A DNA stretch of 64,000 nucleotides from Acinetobacter corruptisaponis (GCF_030053775.1 NZ_CP125669.1:1855962-1919961), one strand, 5' to 3'. Positions 1-9,491 are shown, counted from the first letter of the stretch. Notes: generated by a model from the sequence alone, not told the origin. Translations and numbers: made by a program.

Positions 1-665
1 CAGGCATGTTGTGTGGTGAGGCGGTATTTGAAGCGATTGCTGCGGGTGTTGCCAAAGGTGGCGATCTTGCGATTGCACGTGTACTTGAGGGTGAAGATCA
101 CTTTGCCAAGGAACTCACCGCTTATACCGAGAAATACAACAACTCCTGGTTAAAAGAAGAGTTATATAACGCACGTAACTTTGGTCCAGCAATGCACAAG
201 TTTGGTCAATGGATCGGTGGCGCATTTAACTTTATTGATCAAAGCGTCTTTAAAGTGCCATTTACCCTGCATGACTTGAAACAGGATTATGCTGCGCTTA
301 AAACAGTTGATGCTTCAACATTCAAGCCAAACTATCCGAAACCAGATGGCAAGTTGACTTTTGACCGCTTATCCTCTGTATTTATTTCAAATACAGTGCA
401 TGAAGAAAACCAGCCTGCCCATTTGAAACTGACCAATCCTGAAACACCAATTCAGGTGAACCTGCCAAAGTGGGATGAGCCTGCACAACGTTACTGCCCT
501 GCTGGCGTATACGAAGTCATGGAAAATGATGATGGTTCTAAACGCTTCCAGATCAACGCAGCCAACTGTGTTCACTGTAAGACCTGTGACATTAAAGATC
601 CATCACAGAACATTACCTGGGTAACCCCTGAAGGTGGTGGTGGTCCTAATTACCCTAACATGTAA
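1..665 (+). CDS. Electron-transfer-flavoprotein:ubiquinone oxidoreductase, C-terminal part (5' end outside window)
   Basis: The reading frame is open from the first bases of the window and ends at 665, so only the last ~220 residues are present. The C-terminus carries the ferredoxin-like cluster motif CVHCKTCDIKDP followed by NITWVTPEGGGGPNY, the hallmark of ETF-QO. This monotopic inner-membrane FAD and 4Fe-4S enzyme passes electrons from electron-transfer flavoprotein, reduced by acyl-CoA and other dehydrogenases, to ubiquinone. A further cluster cysteine lies upstream in RYCPAGVYEV. The ATG at 6 is internal and not the start. The gene is followed by a hairpin terminator at 705. Family assignment is confident; subfamily naming is not attempted. 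Confidence 0.93.
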   Translation, partial: GMLCGEAVFEAIAAGVAKGGDLAIARVLEGEDHFAKELTAYTEKYNNSWLKEELYNARNFGPAMHKFGQWIGGAFNFIDQSVFKVPFTLHDLKQDYAALKTVDASTFKPNYPKPDGKLTFDRLSSVFISNTVHEENQPAHLKLTNPETPIQVNLPKWDEPAQRYCPAGVYEVMENDDGSKRFQINAANCVHCKTCDIKDPSQNITWVTPEGGGGPNYPNM

Positions 666-704
666 TTAGTATCCAAACATGCAATCTATTATATAGTCAT
701 TACT

Positions 705-738
705 CAAAGCCCTGATTGAAAAATTGGGGCTTTGTTAC
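705..738 (+). terminator. Rho-independent terminator after ETF-QO
   Basis: Stem CAAAGCCC (705-712) pairs with GGGCTTTG (727-734) and is followed by the T-rich tail TTACTTTT. It lies 40 bases after the ETF-QO stop codon and separates it from the restriction-modification genes. Confidence 0.75.
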
Positions 739-797
739 TTTTAACATTCAAGCTAGAATCAACTCAATTTTTTCTTTTTCTGGACGTATTTATGGTT

Positions 798-835
798 ATT
801 CAATATTCAATATTCAATATTCAATATTCAATATT
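798..835. repeat. Heptanucleotide tandem repeat, 5.4 copies of ATTCAAT, upstream of mod
   Basis: Five perfect head-to-tail copies of ATTCAAT (798-832) plus the partial unit ATT. It is the only simple sequence repeat of this purity that I noticed between genes in the window. It ends 70 bases before the mod start codon and abuts a TATAAT box, so slippage could change the upstream promoter geometry. The repeat is seen directly; a switching role is inferred from phase-variable type III mod genes in other bacteria. Confidence 0.9.
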
Positions 836-848
836 ATACAAATATAAT
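820..848 (+). promoter_or_regulatory. Putative sigma70 promoter of the mod-res operon
   Basis: A perfect TATAAT lies at 843-848. Exactly 17 bases upstream the last repeat units supply TTCAAT (820-825) as a weak -35 box. Because the -35 sits inside the repeat array, gain or loss of a unit would leave the -35/-10 spacing intact and instead shift the DNA further upstream. Confidence 0.5.
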
Positions 849-872
849 CAATAAAAATCAACAATTTAATTT

Positions 873-901
873 AAATCACCTAGCTTTTTTTAAGGTGGTT
901 T
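873..901 (+). promoter_or_regulatory. Hairpin enclosing the mod ribosome binding site
   Basis: AAATCACCT (873-881) can pair with AGGTGGTTT (893-901), 8 of 9 bases, around an 11-base loop. The 3' arm contains the Shine-Dalgarno sequence AAGGTGG (892-898), which sits 6 bases before the ATG at 905. Folding would hide the ribosome binding site, giving a possible translational control of the methyltransferase. The pairing is seen; the regulation is inferred. Confidence 0.45.
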
Positions 902-904
902 AAG

Positions 905-2899
905 ATGAGTGGTATTAAAAATAATTTACAACATAATGCAACTGCACAAGCCAATACTGCTTTCTTAAAAGAACTTCAAGCCAAGCTACCCCAATATTTT
1001 ACGGCTGAAAAAACCGAAACGATTAAACTTAAAGATGATCAGACTGAAACGCAAGTGATCCAAACTAGCGAGTTTAACATTGAGAAGTTTTTAGCTGATT
1101 TAGCACAGAATAATATCCATGAATCTCGGGATGGCTATCGTCTTTCTTTTGTAGGGAAAGACTATGCCCGTTTACAAACAGGTTTAGCTTCTGAAACCGT
1201 GATTGTGCCAGATATTGAGCATAATCAAAAACCTGAAAATCAGAATAGTCAAAATGTCTTTATCACAGGAGATAATCTGGAAGCTTTACGTCATTTGCAA
1301 AATGCTTATACAGGCGATAATGCAATCAAAATGATTTATATCGACCCTCCCTACAACACAGGTAAGGAGTTTGTTTATAACGATAAATTTGATTTCACTG
1401 ATGAAAAGCTAAAAAATCAGTTAGGCTATAGTGATGAAGAAATTGCTCGCCTTAAATCTATTCAGGGTAAATCTTCGCATTCGGCTTGGCTGACTTTTAT
1501 GTATCCTCGCCTTAAAATCGCTCAAAAGCTTTTGCGTGAAGATGGTGTGATTTTTGTCTCTATTGATGATAATGAACAAGCCAACCTTAAATTATTGATG
1601 GATGATGTCTTCGGTGAAAATAACTATTTATCAACAATTTCACGTTTAACAGGTACGCCAACGGGCAACGGAAATGCAACTTTTGTAAATGAACTTGATT
1701 ACATTTTAGTCTACTCAAAAAATTCTATATATTTTCAAGCGAATGGACTACCTTTAACAAAAGAACAAACTCAAATATATAATCAAGAAGATAAAAATGG
1801 CAAATACTTAATACGCTCTTTACGCCGAACAGGTGGTGAAGATCGTCGTGAAGATCGCCCATCAATGTATTATGGAGTTGAATCTCCTGATGGAAATCTC
1901 ATTTTTCCAATTGGACCAACAGGATATGAAAGTAGATGGGTCGTAGGAAAAAGTACCTATGAACAAATGAAAGAAAATCATTTGATAGAATGGAAGCAAG
2001 TTTCAGGGCAATGGCAAATCTATCAGAAGTTTTACCTAGAAAATAGAGTACAGCAACCCTCTAATTTATGGAAAGATAATGTAGGAAACAAACGAGCAAC
2101 AAGGGAAACAAGAAAATTATTTGATGAAGAAAAACTTTTTGATTTTCCTAAACCTGTAGACTTAATCAAGCAAATCTTAACCATCGCATCTCATCATAAT
2201 TCAATCATCCTAGACTTTTTTGCAGGATCAAGCACAACAGCCGATGCAGTCATGCAACTGAACGCCGAAGATGGCGGCAATCGAAAATACATTATGGTGC
2301 AATGGGACGAACAGACTAGTCCTGATTCTGCTGCACGCCAAGCTGGTTATCAAACGATTGACCAGATTTCCCGAGAACGGATTAAACGGGCTGCTGCAAA
2401 AATCCGTAGCGAAAAAACCGATTTACCTGAACAGCTTGATTTAGGTTTTAAACATTATCGACTTGCCACACCGCAGATAAAAACCCTTGAACAAATAGAA
2501 AACTTTGACCCAAATCAACAGGATTTATTTGCCCACGATATGCTCGAACCATTCTCTGCCACAATATTACAAGTGGATGGGCTAGCGACAGGCATAGATA
2601 CCCTGTTACAAACGTGGTTGATGAATGATGGCTATCCATTTAATACACCAATCGAAATACTGAATTTTGCAGGCTATCAAGCATTTTATTTAAAAGAAGC
2701 ACAAAGTTTATATTTACTTGCACCTGATTTTAAAGCCGATTGCTTAAAGGTCTTACTGAATCAAATGGGTCAAAATCAATTATTGGTCAACAACATTATT
2801 TTATATCCTTATTCATTTAGTTTTGAGGAACTCCATCAACTTAAAACCAATCTCAAAACCAACTTAGAGCATACGCCTAAAATTATCGAGAGGTTTTAA
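905..2899 (+). CDS. mod: Type III restriction-modification methyltransferase subunit (Mod)
   Basis: A 664-residue N6-adenine DNA methyltransferase of the beta class: the catalytic motif DPPYNTG is at residues 147-153, and the AdoMet-binding motif DFFAGSSTTADAV comes later, near residue 440, the order expected for Mod proteins. The stretch between them (about 240-400) should be the target-recognition domain. Mod alone methylates one strand of an asymmetric site and also supplies sequence recognition for Res. The ATG at 905 has a good AAGGTGG six bases upstream. The res gene begins two bases after this stop, so the two are co-transcribed. The AT-rich pair interrupts a housekeeping region, suggesting acquisition. 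Recognition sequence cannot be read from the protein. Confidence 0.95.
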   Translation: MSGIKNNLQHNATAQANTAFLKELQAKLPQYFTAEKTETIKLKDDQTETQVIQTSEFNIEKFLADLAQNNIHESRDGYRLSFVGKDYARLQTGLASETVIVPDIEHNQKPENQNSQNVFITGDNLEALRHLQNAYTGDNAIKMIYIDPPYNTGKEFVYNDKFDFTDEKLKNQLGYSDEEIARLKSIQGKSSHSAWLTFMYPRLKIAQKLLREDGVIFVSIDDNEQANLKLLMDDVFGENNYLSTISRLTGTPTGNGNATFVNELDYILVYSKNSIYFQANGLPLTKEQTQIYNQEDKNGKYLIRSLRRTGGEDRREDRPSMYYGVESPDGNLIFPIGPTGYESRWVVGKSTYEQMKENHLIEWKQVSGQWQIYQKFYLENRVQQPSNLWKDNVGNKRATRETRKLFDEEKLFDFPKPVDLIKQILTIASHHNSIILDFFAGSSTTADAVMQLNAEDGGNRKYIMVQWDEQTSPDSAARQAGYQTIDQISRERIKRAAAKIRSEKTDLPEQLDLGFKHYRLATPQIKTLEQIENFDPNQQDLFAHDMLEPFSATILQVDGLATGIDTLLQTWLMNDGYPFNTPIEILNFAGYQAFYLKEAQSLYLLAPDFKADCLKVLLNQMGQNQLLVNNIILYPYSFSFEELHQLKTNLKTNLEHTPKIIERF

Positions 2900-2901
2900 C
2901 A

Positions 2902-5778
2902 ATGAAACTGGATAAACTACAATATCAGCTTGATGCCGTTCAAGCTGTGATTGAAACTATTGATGAGAATAAAATCCAGGCGAGCCATCCTCAAGCCAAT
3001 CCCCTACTGCATATTGAGCAAGGGATTGATGTCAAAATGGAGACAGGTACAGGAAAAACCTATGTTTATACTCGTTTGATCCATCAGCTTAAACAGAATT
3101 TTAATTGTTTTAAATTTATCCTGCTTGTACCGAGTCTAGCGATTAAAGAGGGTGTTAAGAACTCGATTCAATCCACTGGCTGGATACAGCATTTTAGACA
3201 AGAATTTAATAATCAAAATATTCACTTAGGCTTGGTCAGTGCAGGTGACTTTGCCAATAAAAAAGGGAAACGCAAACAAATACCCGAAGCAATACGAGAA
3301 TTCTGTGATAGCTCTCAGGCTGAAAAAAATAATATTTCAGTACTATTACTCAATGATGCCATGCTTGCCTCTAAATCCATGACCACAGATGATTATGACA
3401 GTACCCTGTTTGGTCATCTTTCCTCACCAATTCAGGGTCTGGCACATACTCGCCCAATTGTGATTATTGACGAACCTCATCGTTTTAAAAAAGAAAATAC
3501 TGCATGGAAAAATATTGTTGAGAATTTACAACCACAACTGATTATCCGCTTTGGGGCAACTTTCCCTGAACGCAGTATAGGCACAGGCAAACATAAAATC
3601 ATTGAAAAAGACTATGAAAATCTAGTCTATGAACTCAATGGGATTCGAGCTTTTAATGAAAATTTGGTGAAAGGTGTGCATATTCAATATCCACATTTAA
3701 ACCCAAAACAGACTGATCTGATTAAATTCAAAATAACCAAAGTAATAGATAAATCTACCCTATTATTTAGTCAGATCGGGAGTAAAAAAACTGTTGAAAT
3801 TAAAGTTGGCGATGATTTAGGCATTTTGGATATTGGGTTTAAAGGACTGGAACTGGATAAAGATGGCAGCAAGTTTAAACTTTCTAATGAACTGTATCTA
3901 GAGACTGGAATGGAACTGATTCCCCAAACCTTTGCTCAAAGTTATCAGGAAATTTTGTTAAAACAGGCACTAGATGCACATTTTGAAAAAGAGAAAACCA
4001 ATTTCTATCGTGAACACCTTGCCAATCATCCACCTAAAATCAAAACCAATACCTTATTTTTTATTGATAGCGTTGGTTCTTTTCGAGGTCAGGATAAACA
4101 GGAAAAAGGCTGGTTACGTTTAAAGTTTGAGGAATTACTACGCCAACGTTTAGCAAGTGAAATAAACAAGGCAACGGGTGAATATCAGGAATTTCTACAA
4201 GCATCATTACAGGATATTGATGCCTGTATTGCAGGGTATTTTGCCGAAGATCAACAGAAAAAAGGTGATGAAGCAATTATTGCCGAAGTTGATGATATTT
4301 TACGCAACAAAGAAAGTATGCTGAAATTTAAACATGCCAATGGTCGCTGGAATTTAAGACGCTTTCTATTTTCAAAATGGGCATTGCGTGAGGGTTGGGA
4401 CAATCCTAACGTTTTTGTCATTTGTAAACTCCGATCTAGTGGTTCAGAAATTAGTAAATTACAGGAAGTTGGGCGTGGTTTACGTTTACCTTTTGATGAG
4501 AATGGTACACGTCTCAATGCCGAACAGCATCATGAAGATTTTCGTTTAACTTATATTATTGATTATTCTGAACGTGAGTTTGCCAAAAAATTGATTGGTG
4601 AAATTAACGCCGATGGTGGTGGCTTAAAAACCAATAGCATTAACGATAAAATCTTAGCGACATTGGTTGAAAATAGTTATGCCAACACTTTGGCAAAAGC
4701 CAAAGGCAAACTTTTATTAGAGGATATTATTGATGAACAAGATCAAATTCTGGATATAGAAAAACTTTGTTCACTCTTCCCTACGACTTTTGTACAGAAA
4801 CTCCAAGACGGCAAGGTAACGGGTGGCGAAGAAAAGCCACGACCAAAACTTAAACTCAACAAAGATAATTTTGAAAAAATCCGTGATTTATGGAATGTGG
4901 TCAGCAAACGTTATTTGCTGGAATTTGCAAAAACACAACCAGAAGAAATTGAAAGCTTAATTGATGATACCCTTGCCCAAGTAGAATGGATGGCTCCAAG
5001 TATTGAAATCAAGAACCTTATGCTGAATGTTGAACGACAGGCCATGATTCATCAAGGAGGATATCAATCTATACAAAGCCACATCGGACAACTCAACTAT
5101 GGTCAGTTTTTAAAACAGTTACATCAACGAACATCACTCTCTTTGAATGGCTTACATCAAGCCTTGATTCGTTATAGTCAACACAATGAAGTGAAGCCTG
5201 AATATTTTAATCAGCATAATATTGAGCAATTTTTAAAAGCATTCCAACATACTTTTATTGAGAAGTTTGCCCAAAAATATGAGTATTCCAGTTTAAATTA
5301 TACTGCTAGCACCAGCATTTTTAATGATCAGGGAGAGCTTGTCACTGAGTTGGCTCAAGGTTTAGTCGGTGAATATATTGCGGATGATATTCAACGTCCT
5401 CATGATCAAAAATATTTATATGATCGTTATGCCTATGACAGTGAAATTGAACATGAGATTTTAAAAGTTCAACCGACTGATGAAGTGATTGTGTATGGCA
5501 AACTTCCTCGTAAAAGTATTCGTATTCCCACTTATATTGGTGGAACAACCAGCCCCGATTTTATTTATGCTATTCAAGCCAAAGATAGTCAAAATATTCA
5601 CTTAAATCTAGTCATTGAAGCAAAAAGTGATAATCAAAGGGATTCAGATAAATTAGCCGTTAATATACAGGAAAGGTTTTTTAAGCAAATCAAACATCAG
5701 AATATTCAATGGCATGAAATTACGGATATTGCCAAGTTTGAACATTTGCTTAAAAATAGCCTGATCAAGGAAGCATAA
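2902..5778 (+). CDS. res: Type III restriction enzyme subunit (Res), DEAD/H helicase-nuclease
   Basis: A 958-residue superfamily 2 translocase-nuclease. Walker A METGTGKT is at 46-53, the DExH-like box IIDEPH near residue 190, and helicase motif VI QEVGRGLRLP near 527. The C-terminus contains PDFIYAI followed by NLVIEAKSD, matching the PD-(D/E)xK nuclease found at the end of Res proteins. With Mod it forms the complex that hydrolyses ATP and cleaves DNA with two inversely oriented unmethylated sites. Length is in the usual range (about 900-1000) and all motifs look intact, so the system appears functional. Start ATG at 2902 follows GAGAGG. Confidence 0.95.
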   Translation: MKLDKLQYQLDAVQAVIETIDENKIQASHPQANPLLHIEQGIDVKMETGTGKTYVYTRLIHQLKQNFNCFKFILLVPSLAIKEGVKNSIQSTGWIQHFRQEFNNQNIHLGLVSAGDFANKKGKRKQIPEAIREFCDSSQAEKNNISVLLLNDAMLASKSMTTDDYDSTLFGHLSSPIQGLAHTRPIVIIDEPHRFKKENTAWKNIVENLQPQLIIRFGATFPERSIGTGKHKIIEKDYENLVYELNGIRAFNENLVKGVHIQYPHLNPKQTDLIKFKITKVIDKSTLLFSQIGSKKTVEIKVGDDLGILDIGFKGLELDKDGSKFKLSNELYLETGMELIPQTFAQSYQEILLKQALDAHFEKEKTNFYREHLANHPPKIKTNTLFFIDSVGSFRGQDKQEKGWLRLKFEELLRQRLASEINKATGEYQEFLQASLQDIDACIAGYFAEDQQKKGDEAIIAEVDDILRNKESMLKFKHANGRWNLRRFLFSKWALREGWDNPNVFVICKLRSSGSEISKLQEVGRGLRLPFDENGTRLNAEQHHEDFRLTYIIDYSEREFAKKLIGEINADGGGLKTNSINDKILATLVENSYANTLAKAKGKLLLEDIIDEQDQILDIEKLCSLFPTTFVQKLQDGKVTGGEEKPRPKLKLNKDNFEKIRDLWNVVSKRYLLEFAKTQPEEIESLIDDTLAQVEWMAPSIEIKNLMLNVERQAMIHQGGYQSIQSHIGQLNYGQFLKQLHQRTSLSLNGLHQALIRYSQHNEVKPEYFNQHNIEQFLKAFQHTFIEKFAQKYEYSSLNYTASTSIFNDQGELVTELAQGLVGEYIADDIQRPHDQKYLYDRYAYDSEIEHEILKVQPTDEVIVYGKLPRKSIRIPTYIGGTTSPDFIYAIQAKDSQNIHLNLVIEAKSDNQRDSDKLAVNIQERFFKQIKHQNIQWHEITDIAKFEHLLKNSLIKEA

Positions 5779-5792
5779 CAAATTAAGGAATC

Positions 5793-5820
5793 GCCCTGTC
5801 CCAAAAGGTCAGGGCTTATT
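5793..5820 (+). terminator. Putative terminator after res
   Basis: GCCCTG (5793-5798) pairs with CAGGGC (5810-5815) around a loop in which CC and GG could extend the stem. The following tail TTATT is weak. It lies between convergent res and the TPR gene and may serve either side. Confidence 0.5.
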
Positions 5821-5830
5821 CATAGCATGA

Positions 5831-6625
5831 CTATATATTAGCCAATAAAAATTCATAAGCAGGACTGTCTATTTTCCAAAAGTCACCAAACTCTCTCCAG
5901 TAGACAAATGCCTGATCTTTGCCGCCTACCGTGATATATCCCTCATTAAATCCAGCAGGTCGAGGATGACGTTTTTTCTTGAGTTCTCGGGCAACCAGGG
6001 GAAAAGCCGCTTTTGCTTCAGAAAATGCGGCTTTAGCCCTATCCATATCTTGCTGCATTAATGCAAACAATACTTTTCCATATAAAAATTCAGGGCTATA
6101 GTCTTCTGGATACTTGGTATTCAGCCATTGCAATTTTAATTTATTCCCTGTTTCAAGAAAGCGTTTTAATAACAGATAGCGTGCTCCCTGATTATCATTT
6201 GGGGATATCTTGACTAATCTTGTAAAAATCTGCTCTGCCTCAACAGCCATCGGTGTATCAGTCATATGCAAGGCTAAATTAAAGCAAGCCCTTAAAAATG
6301 GACGGTTCTCAATAAAGCCCCATTCCAATAAATCTTTATCCCAGTTAAATGTAGTGGGAAATGCTGCCAGTCCAATACGATGAGCCTCACGCAAAGCAAG
6401 ATAAGATTCTATTTTACGACCAGAATATTCATAAACCAGCCCAAGATGAACCCAAGCATCAATATGTTGGGGATACTCAGCAAGTAGCTTGGTTAGAGTC
6501 AGCTCTGATGCAAGTAAACTGCCTTGAGACAAGTACTCCAATGCTTCATCAAATTGCTGCTCTATATCCTCATCAAGCAAAGTTTCAAAAACCCACATGT
6601 GTTTTTCAAGCTGTTTTAATTTCAC
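5831..6625 (-). CDS. Tetratricopeptide-repeat-like protein of unknown function
   Basis: A 264-residue soluble protein with no signal peptide. Two helical-repeat stretches look like TPRs: about residues 54-85 (DAWVHLGLVYEYSG) and about 110-150. The C-terminal 50 residues (GFNEGYITVGGKDQAFVYWRE) resemble an extra domain seen after TPRs in plant- and bacteria-type proteins of unknown role. The start is GTG at 6625, chosen because GAGGA lies nine bases upstream; no in-frame ATG exists before residue 10. It ends 52 bases from res on the opposite strand and is upstream of nothing obvious in function. TPRs suggest protein binding; no specific partner can be named. Confidence 0.7.
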   Translation of the reverse strand: MKLKQLEKHMWVFETLLDEDIEQQFDEALEYLSQGSLLASELTLTKLLAEYPQHIDAWVHLGLVYEYSGRKIESYLALREAHRIGLAAFPTTFNWDKDLLEWGFIENRPFLRACFNLALHMTDTPMAVEAEQIFTRLVKISPNDNQGARYLLLKRFLETGNKLKLQWLNTKYPEDYSPEFLYGKVLFALMQQDMDRAKAAFSEAKAAFPLVARELKKKRHPRPAGFNEGYITVGGKDQAFVYWREFGDFWKIDSPAYEFLLANI

Positions 6626-6662
6626 TGAACCATTTCCTCAACAATTTAACTCAATATCCAGA

Positions 6663-6920
6663 CTACCCTTTTTGTACCAAATAACGATATTCAGTATTGC
6701 TATTTTCATCAAGGCTTTCTTCTTTGAGCAAAAGCTCATGCCCTAAATGCATACAAAATTTAGGAATATCCCATGATGTTGATGGATCAGTTGCCAATAC
6801 TTCCACGATGTCGCCTGACTTTGCTTTACGAATAGCTTGATGCAACATCATCACTGGTTCAGGGCAACGTAAACCTCTCGTATTCAATTGAACAGTAGCA
6901 ACTTGGGGTTGTTCAGACAT
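6663..6920 (-). CDS. TusA/SirA-family sulfur-carrier protein
   Basis: An 85-residue protein with the signature RGLRCPEPVMML; the cysteine of CPxP is the sulfur-accepting residue in TusA-like proteins. It lacks nothing of the small two-layer fold (DIVEVLATDPSTSWDIPKFC). A second cysteine occurs in the WDIPKFCMHLGH segment. TusA relays persulfide sulfur for 2-thiouridine formation in tRNA, but paralogues (YeeD, YedF) serve other sulfur pathways, so the exact role is open. ATG at 6920 is chosen over a TTG four codons upstream. It is 38 bases upstream of the TPR gene in the same direction, so the two may share a transcript. Confidence 0.85.
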   Translation of the reverse strand: MSEQPQVATVQLNTRGLRCPEPVMMLHQAIRKAKSGDIVEVLATDPSTSWDIPKFCMHLGHELLLKEESLDENSNTEYRYLVQKG

Positions 6921-7095
6921 CGTAAAACTCAAATATTTTAATATTCACATTTTAACATAAACTGCACTTATAAAAATCATCGGCAGCTTTTTGAAAAACT
7001 GTACATTTTTTGCATCGTTTTATTGATGCATATCCGCTTTTTCTTCGGTATGATGAAAATCATCTAATTGATATAGAGAGTCTTTAGGAAAGATC

Positions 7096-7935
7096 ATGGT
7101 CGAGGAATCCAGTCCATCGTGGGGTATGCGTGGCTTAAGAAAATGGTTAGGTACCGCACCTGAAACCCGCGATGAATTACTCAAGTTAGTTCAAGACTCA
7201 CGTCGCTTTTTAGAGCCAGATACTGTTGCCATGCTTGAGGGTGTTCTCGATCTGCCAGCAACAAAGATTCGAGAGGTCATGACGCCACGTACAGCGATTA
7301 TCAGCTTACAGGAAGATGACCAGTTACTTGATATTCTGCATGTACTCATCGATTCAGCACATTCACGCTTCCCTGTGTTTTCAGCGGATCAAAGTGACAA
7401 TGTGGTGGGTATCCTGTTGGCCAAGGACCTATTGCCTTTCTTAACTGAGCGTAATGTCAAGGTGGATATACGTTCATTGATGCGCCAGCCTGTGTTTGTG
7501 CCCGAAAGTGCACGCTCAGACCAGGTGCTGCGCATGTTAAAGAATACGCAAACCCATATCGCCATCGTGATTGATGAGTATGGTTCAACCTCTGGCTTGG
7601 TGACACTTGAAGACATTCTCGAAGAGATTGTAGGTGAAATTGAAGACGAGCATGATATTGCGGATGAAGAAGCGTTATATATCGTGCCAGACAATGACCC
7701 AACCACAGCCAATACCTGGATTGTGCAGGCACTTACACCAATCGAACACTTCAACACTATTTTAGATGCTGATTTTTCTGACGATGAAGTTGAAACTATG
7801 GGCGGCTTACTGCTGCAAGAAATTGGTTTAGTCAGCGATTTACAGGGTCAGACCATTGAACTTGGAGATTGGCAATTCACCATTATTGAAGCAGATGCGC
7901 GCACTATTCATCTGATTCGAGCTGTCCGTCAATGA
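7096..7935 (+). CDS. corC: CorC/HlyC family CBS-domain protein
   Basis: A 279-residue cytosolic protein with two CBS domains (about 70-130 and 135-190; VMTPRTAI and IDEYGSTSGLVTLEDILEEIVGE split by the conserved spacing) and the C-terminal CorC/HlyC domain (about 205-279). It has no membrane segment, so it is the short YbeX type, linked in enterobacteria to magnesium/cobalt handling and ribosome maturation. Its stop overlaps the start of lnt by four bases (ATGA), reproducing the ybeX-lnt arrangement of gamma-proteobacteria. The start ATG follows TAGGAAA. Confidence 0.9.
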   Translation: MVEESSPSWGMRGLRKWLGTAPETRDELLKLVQDSRRFLEPDTVAMLEGVLDLPATKIREVMTPRTAIISLQEDDQLLDILHVLIDSAHSRFPVFSADQSDNVVGILLAKDLLPFLTERNVKVDIRSLMRQPVFVPESARSDQVLRMLKNTQTHIAIVIDEYGSTSGLVTLEDILEEIVGEIEDEHDIADEEALYIVPDNDPTTANTWIVQALTPIEHFNTILDADFSDDEVETMGGLLLQEIGLVSDLQGQTIELGDWQFTIIEADARTIHLIRAVRQ

Positions 7936-9491
7936 GAAGCTATTTTGAAAAGCTGTTAAATTCATCTCAACCTCAAAAACAGCTCCCTTTTATTGTTCCA
8001 CTGCTGATTGCACTGATCTCAGGCGCAATCTTCAGTCTGGCACTTGCACCGTATTATTTCTGGTGGCTGGCGATTCTGTCACCAGCATTGCTTTATGCGG
8101 TGTTACGCCAGCGTAGTCCACGCCAAGCCTTTGCACTGGGCTGGGCCTATGGTTTTGGTTTATGGTTTGTGGGGGCATTTTGGCTCTACACCTCCATCCA
8201 TACCTATGGCGACACCAATGCCTTTTTAAGCATCCTGATGATTGTCTTTATGGCAGCCGCAATGGGCTTATTTACAGCTTTTCAAACATGGGCTTATCGA
8301 CGGTTTTTTCCAGAAACACCATTAACCTTTGCACCGCTCTGGGTGATGTTCGAATGGGCAAAAACCTGGGTATTTACAGGTTTCCCATGGTTGTTTGCTG
8401 GATACGCATTTACTGAACGGCTGCTGGATGGCTATGCGCCTTTATTTGGCATTTATGCAGTTTCATTTGTGGTCATCGTGCTGGCATGTGCTTTGGTCGA
8501 AATTTTAAATCGACGCTGGTTTTGGGCCATTCCCTCCACCTTGCTGGTGCTAGGGGCCTGGGGTGCTGGATTTATCCAGTTTGTTCAGCCCAAAGCCACC
8601 AAGCCACTGAGCGTGTCTCTGATTCAGGGCAATATTCCTCAAGACCTGAAATGGCTGACTGAATACCAGATCAAGACTCTGGAGATTTATGCAACCCTGA
8701 CCCGTGCCGAATGGGGGCGTGACCTGATCGTTTGGCCCGAATCTTCAATTCCAATGTTCCAGACCGATATTCCTGAGTTTTTGGATGCCATGGCGGCTCA
8801 GGCCAAGAAAACTGATACAGCCTGGGTAACGGGTATTCCATACTGGGATGTGACAAAGTCACAACAGGTGGGTGAACCACTGTACTACAACAGCCTCATG
8901 TCTTCAGGTAGCGATTCTCACGGTTTGTACAAAAAGCAGCGTCTCGTACCTTTTGGGGAATATATTCCATTGTCAGGCATGCTGAAATGGGTACTGCCTG
9001 CCATGCAGAATGATGTCAGCATGAGTGGTTTCTCGCGTGGTGCAGCCAATCAGAAGCCACTGATCGTGAAAGGTCATGCACTCGCAGCCGCAATTTGCTA
9101 TGAGGTCGCCTACCCGAACCTCACCCGCCGCAATGCATCCAATAGCGACTTTTTAATCACGGTTTCCAATGATGCCTGGTTTACAGGAACGGCTGGACCT
9201 TGGCAACATCTACAAATGGTGCAAATGCGCGCCAAAGAAAATGGCCGCTGGTTTATTCGCGCCACCAATACTGGCGTGACAGCGTTTATTGACCACAATG
9301 GCCATATCGTGAAACAGGCACCTTTGGATGAGGAATTTGTATTACGTGGTGATTTACCCGCAATGCAGGGGCAAACCTTATATAGTCGTTTCAGTGATTA
9401 TCCAATTCTGATCTTCTCCATTCTTCTATTGGTTATGGGCTGGATTTATCGTCCACGTAAAGTTGATGTTTCCTTTAAGTCACGTCGATAA
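7932..9491 (+). CDS. lnt: Apolipoprotein N-acyltransferase
   Basis: A 519-residue inner-membrane enzyme that adds the third acyl chain to the N-terminal cysteine of lipoproteins after signal peptidase II cleavage. About six transmembrane helices fill residues 20-215, followed by the periplasmic nitrilase-like domain with the catalytic triad visible: Glu270 in VWPESSIP, Lys335 in YKKQRLVPFGEY and Cys389 in AICYEVAYP. A last helix lies at about 488-508. Length equals the family norm. Translationally coupled to corC. Confidence 0.96.
   Translation: MRSYFEKLLNSSQPQKQLPFIVPLLIALISGAIFSLALAPYYFWWLAILSPALLYAVLRQRSPRQAFALGWAYGFGLWFVGAFWLYTSIHTYGDTNAFLSILMIVFMAAAMGLFTAFQTWAYRRFFPETPLTFAPLWVMFEWAKTWVFTGFPWLFAGYAFTERLLDGYAPLFGIYAVSFVVIVLACALVEILNRRWFWAIPSTLLVLGAWGAGFIQFVQPKATKPLSVSLIQGNIPQDLKWLTEYQIKTLEIYATLTRAEWGRDLIVWPESSIPMFQTDIPEFLDAMAAQAKKTDTAWVTGIPYWDVTKSQQVGEPLYYNSLMSSGSDSHGLYKKQRLVPFGEYIPLSGMLKWVLPAMQNDVSMSGFSRGAANQKPLIVKGHALAAAICYEVAYPNLTRRNASNSDFLITVSNDAWFTGTAGPWQHLQMVQMRAKENGRWFIRATNTGVTAFIDHNGHIVKQAPLDEEFVLRGDLPAMQGQTLYSRFSDYPILIFSILLLVMGWIYRPRKVDVSFKSRR

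Noticed and set aside
798..835. CRISPR array
   Set aside because: Unit is 7 bp with no spacers; it is a simple tandem repeat.
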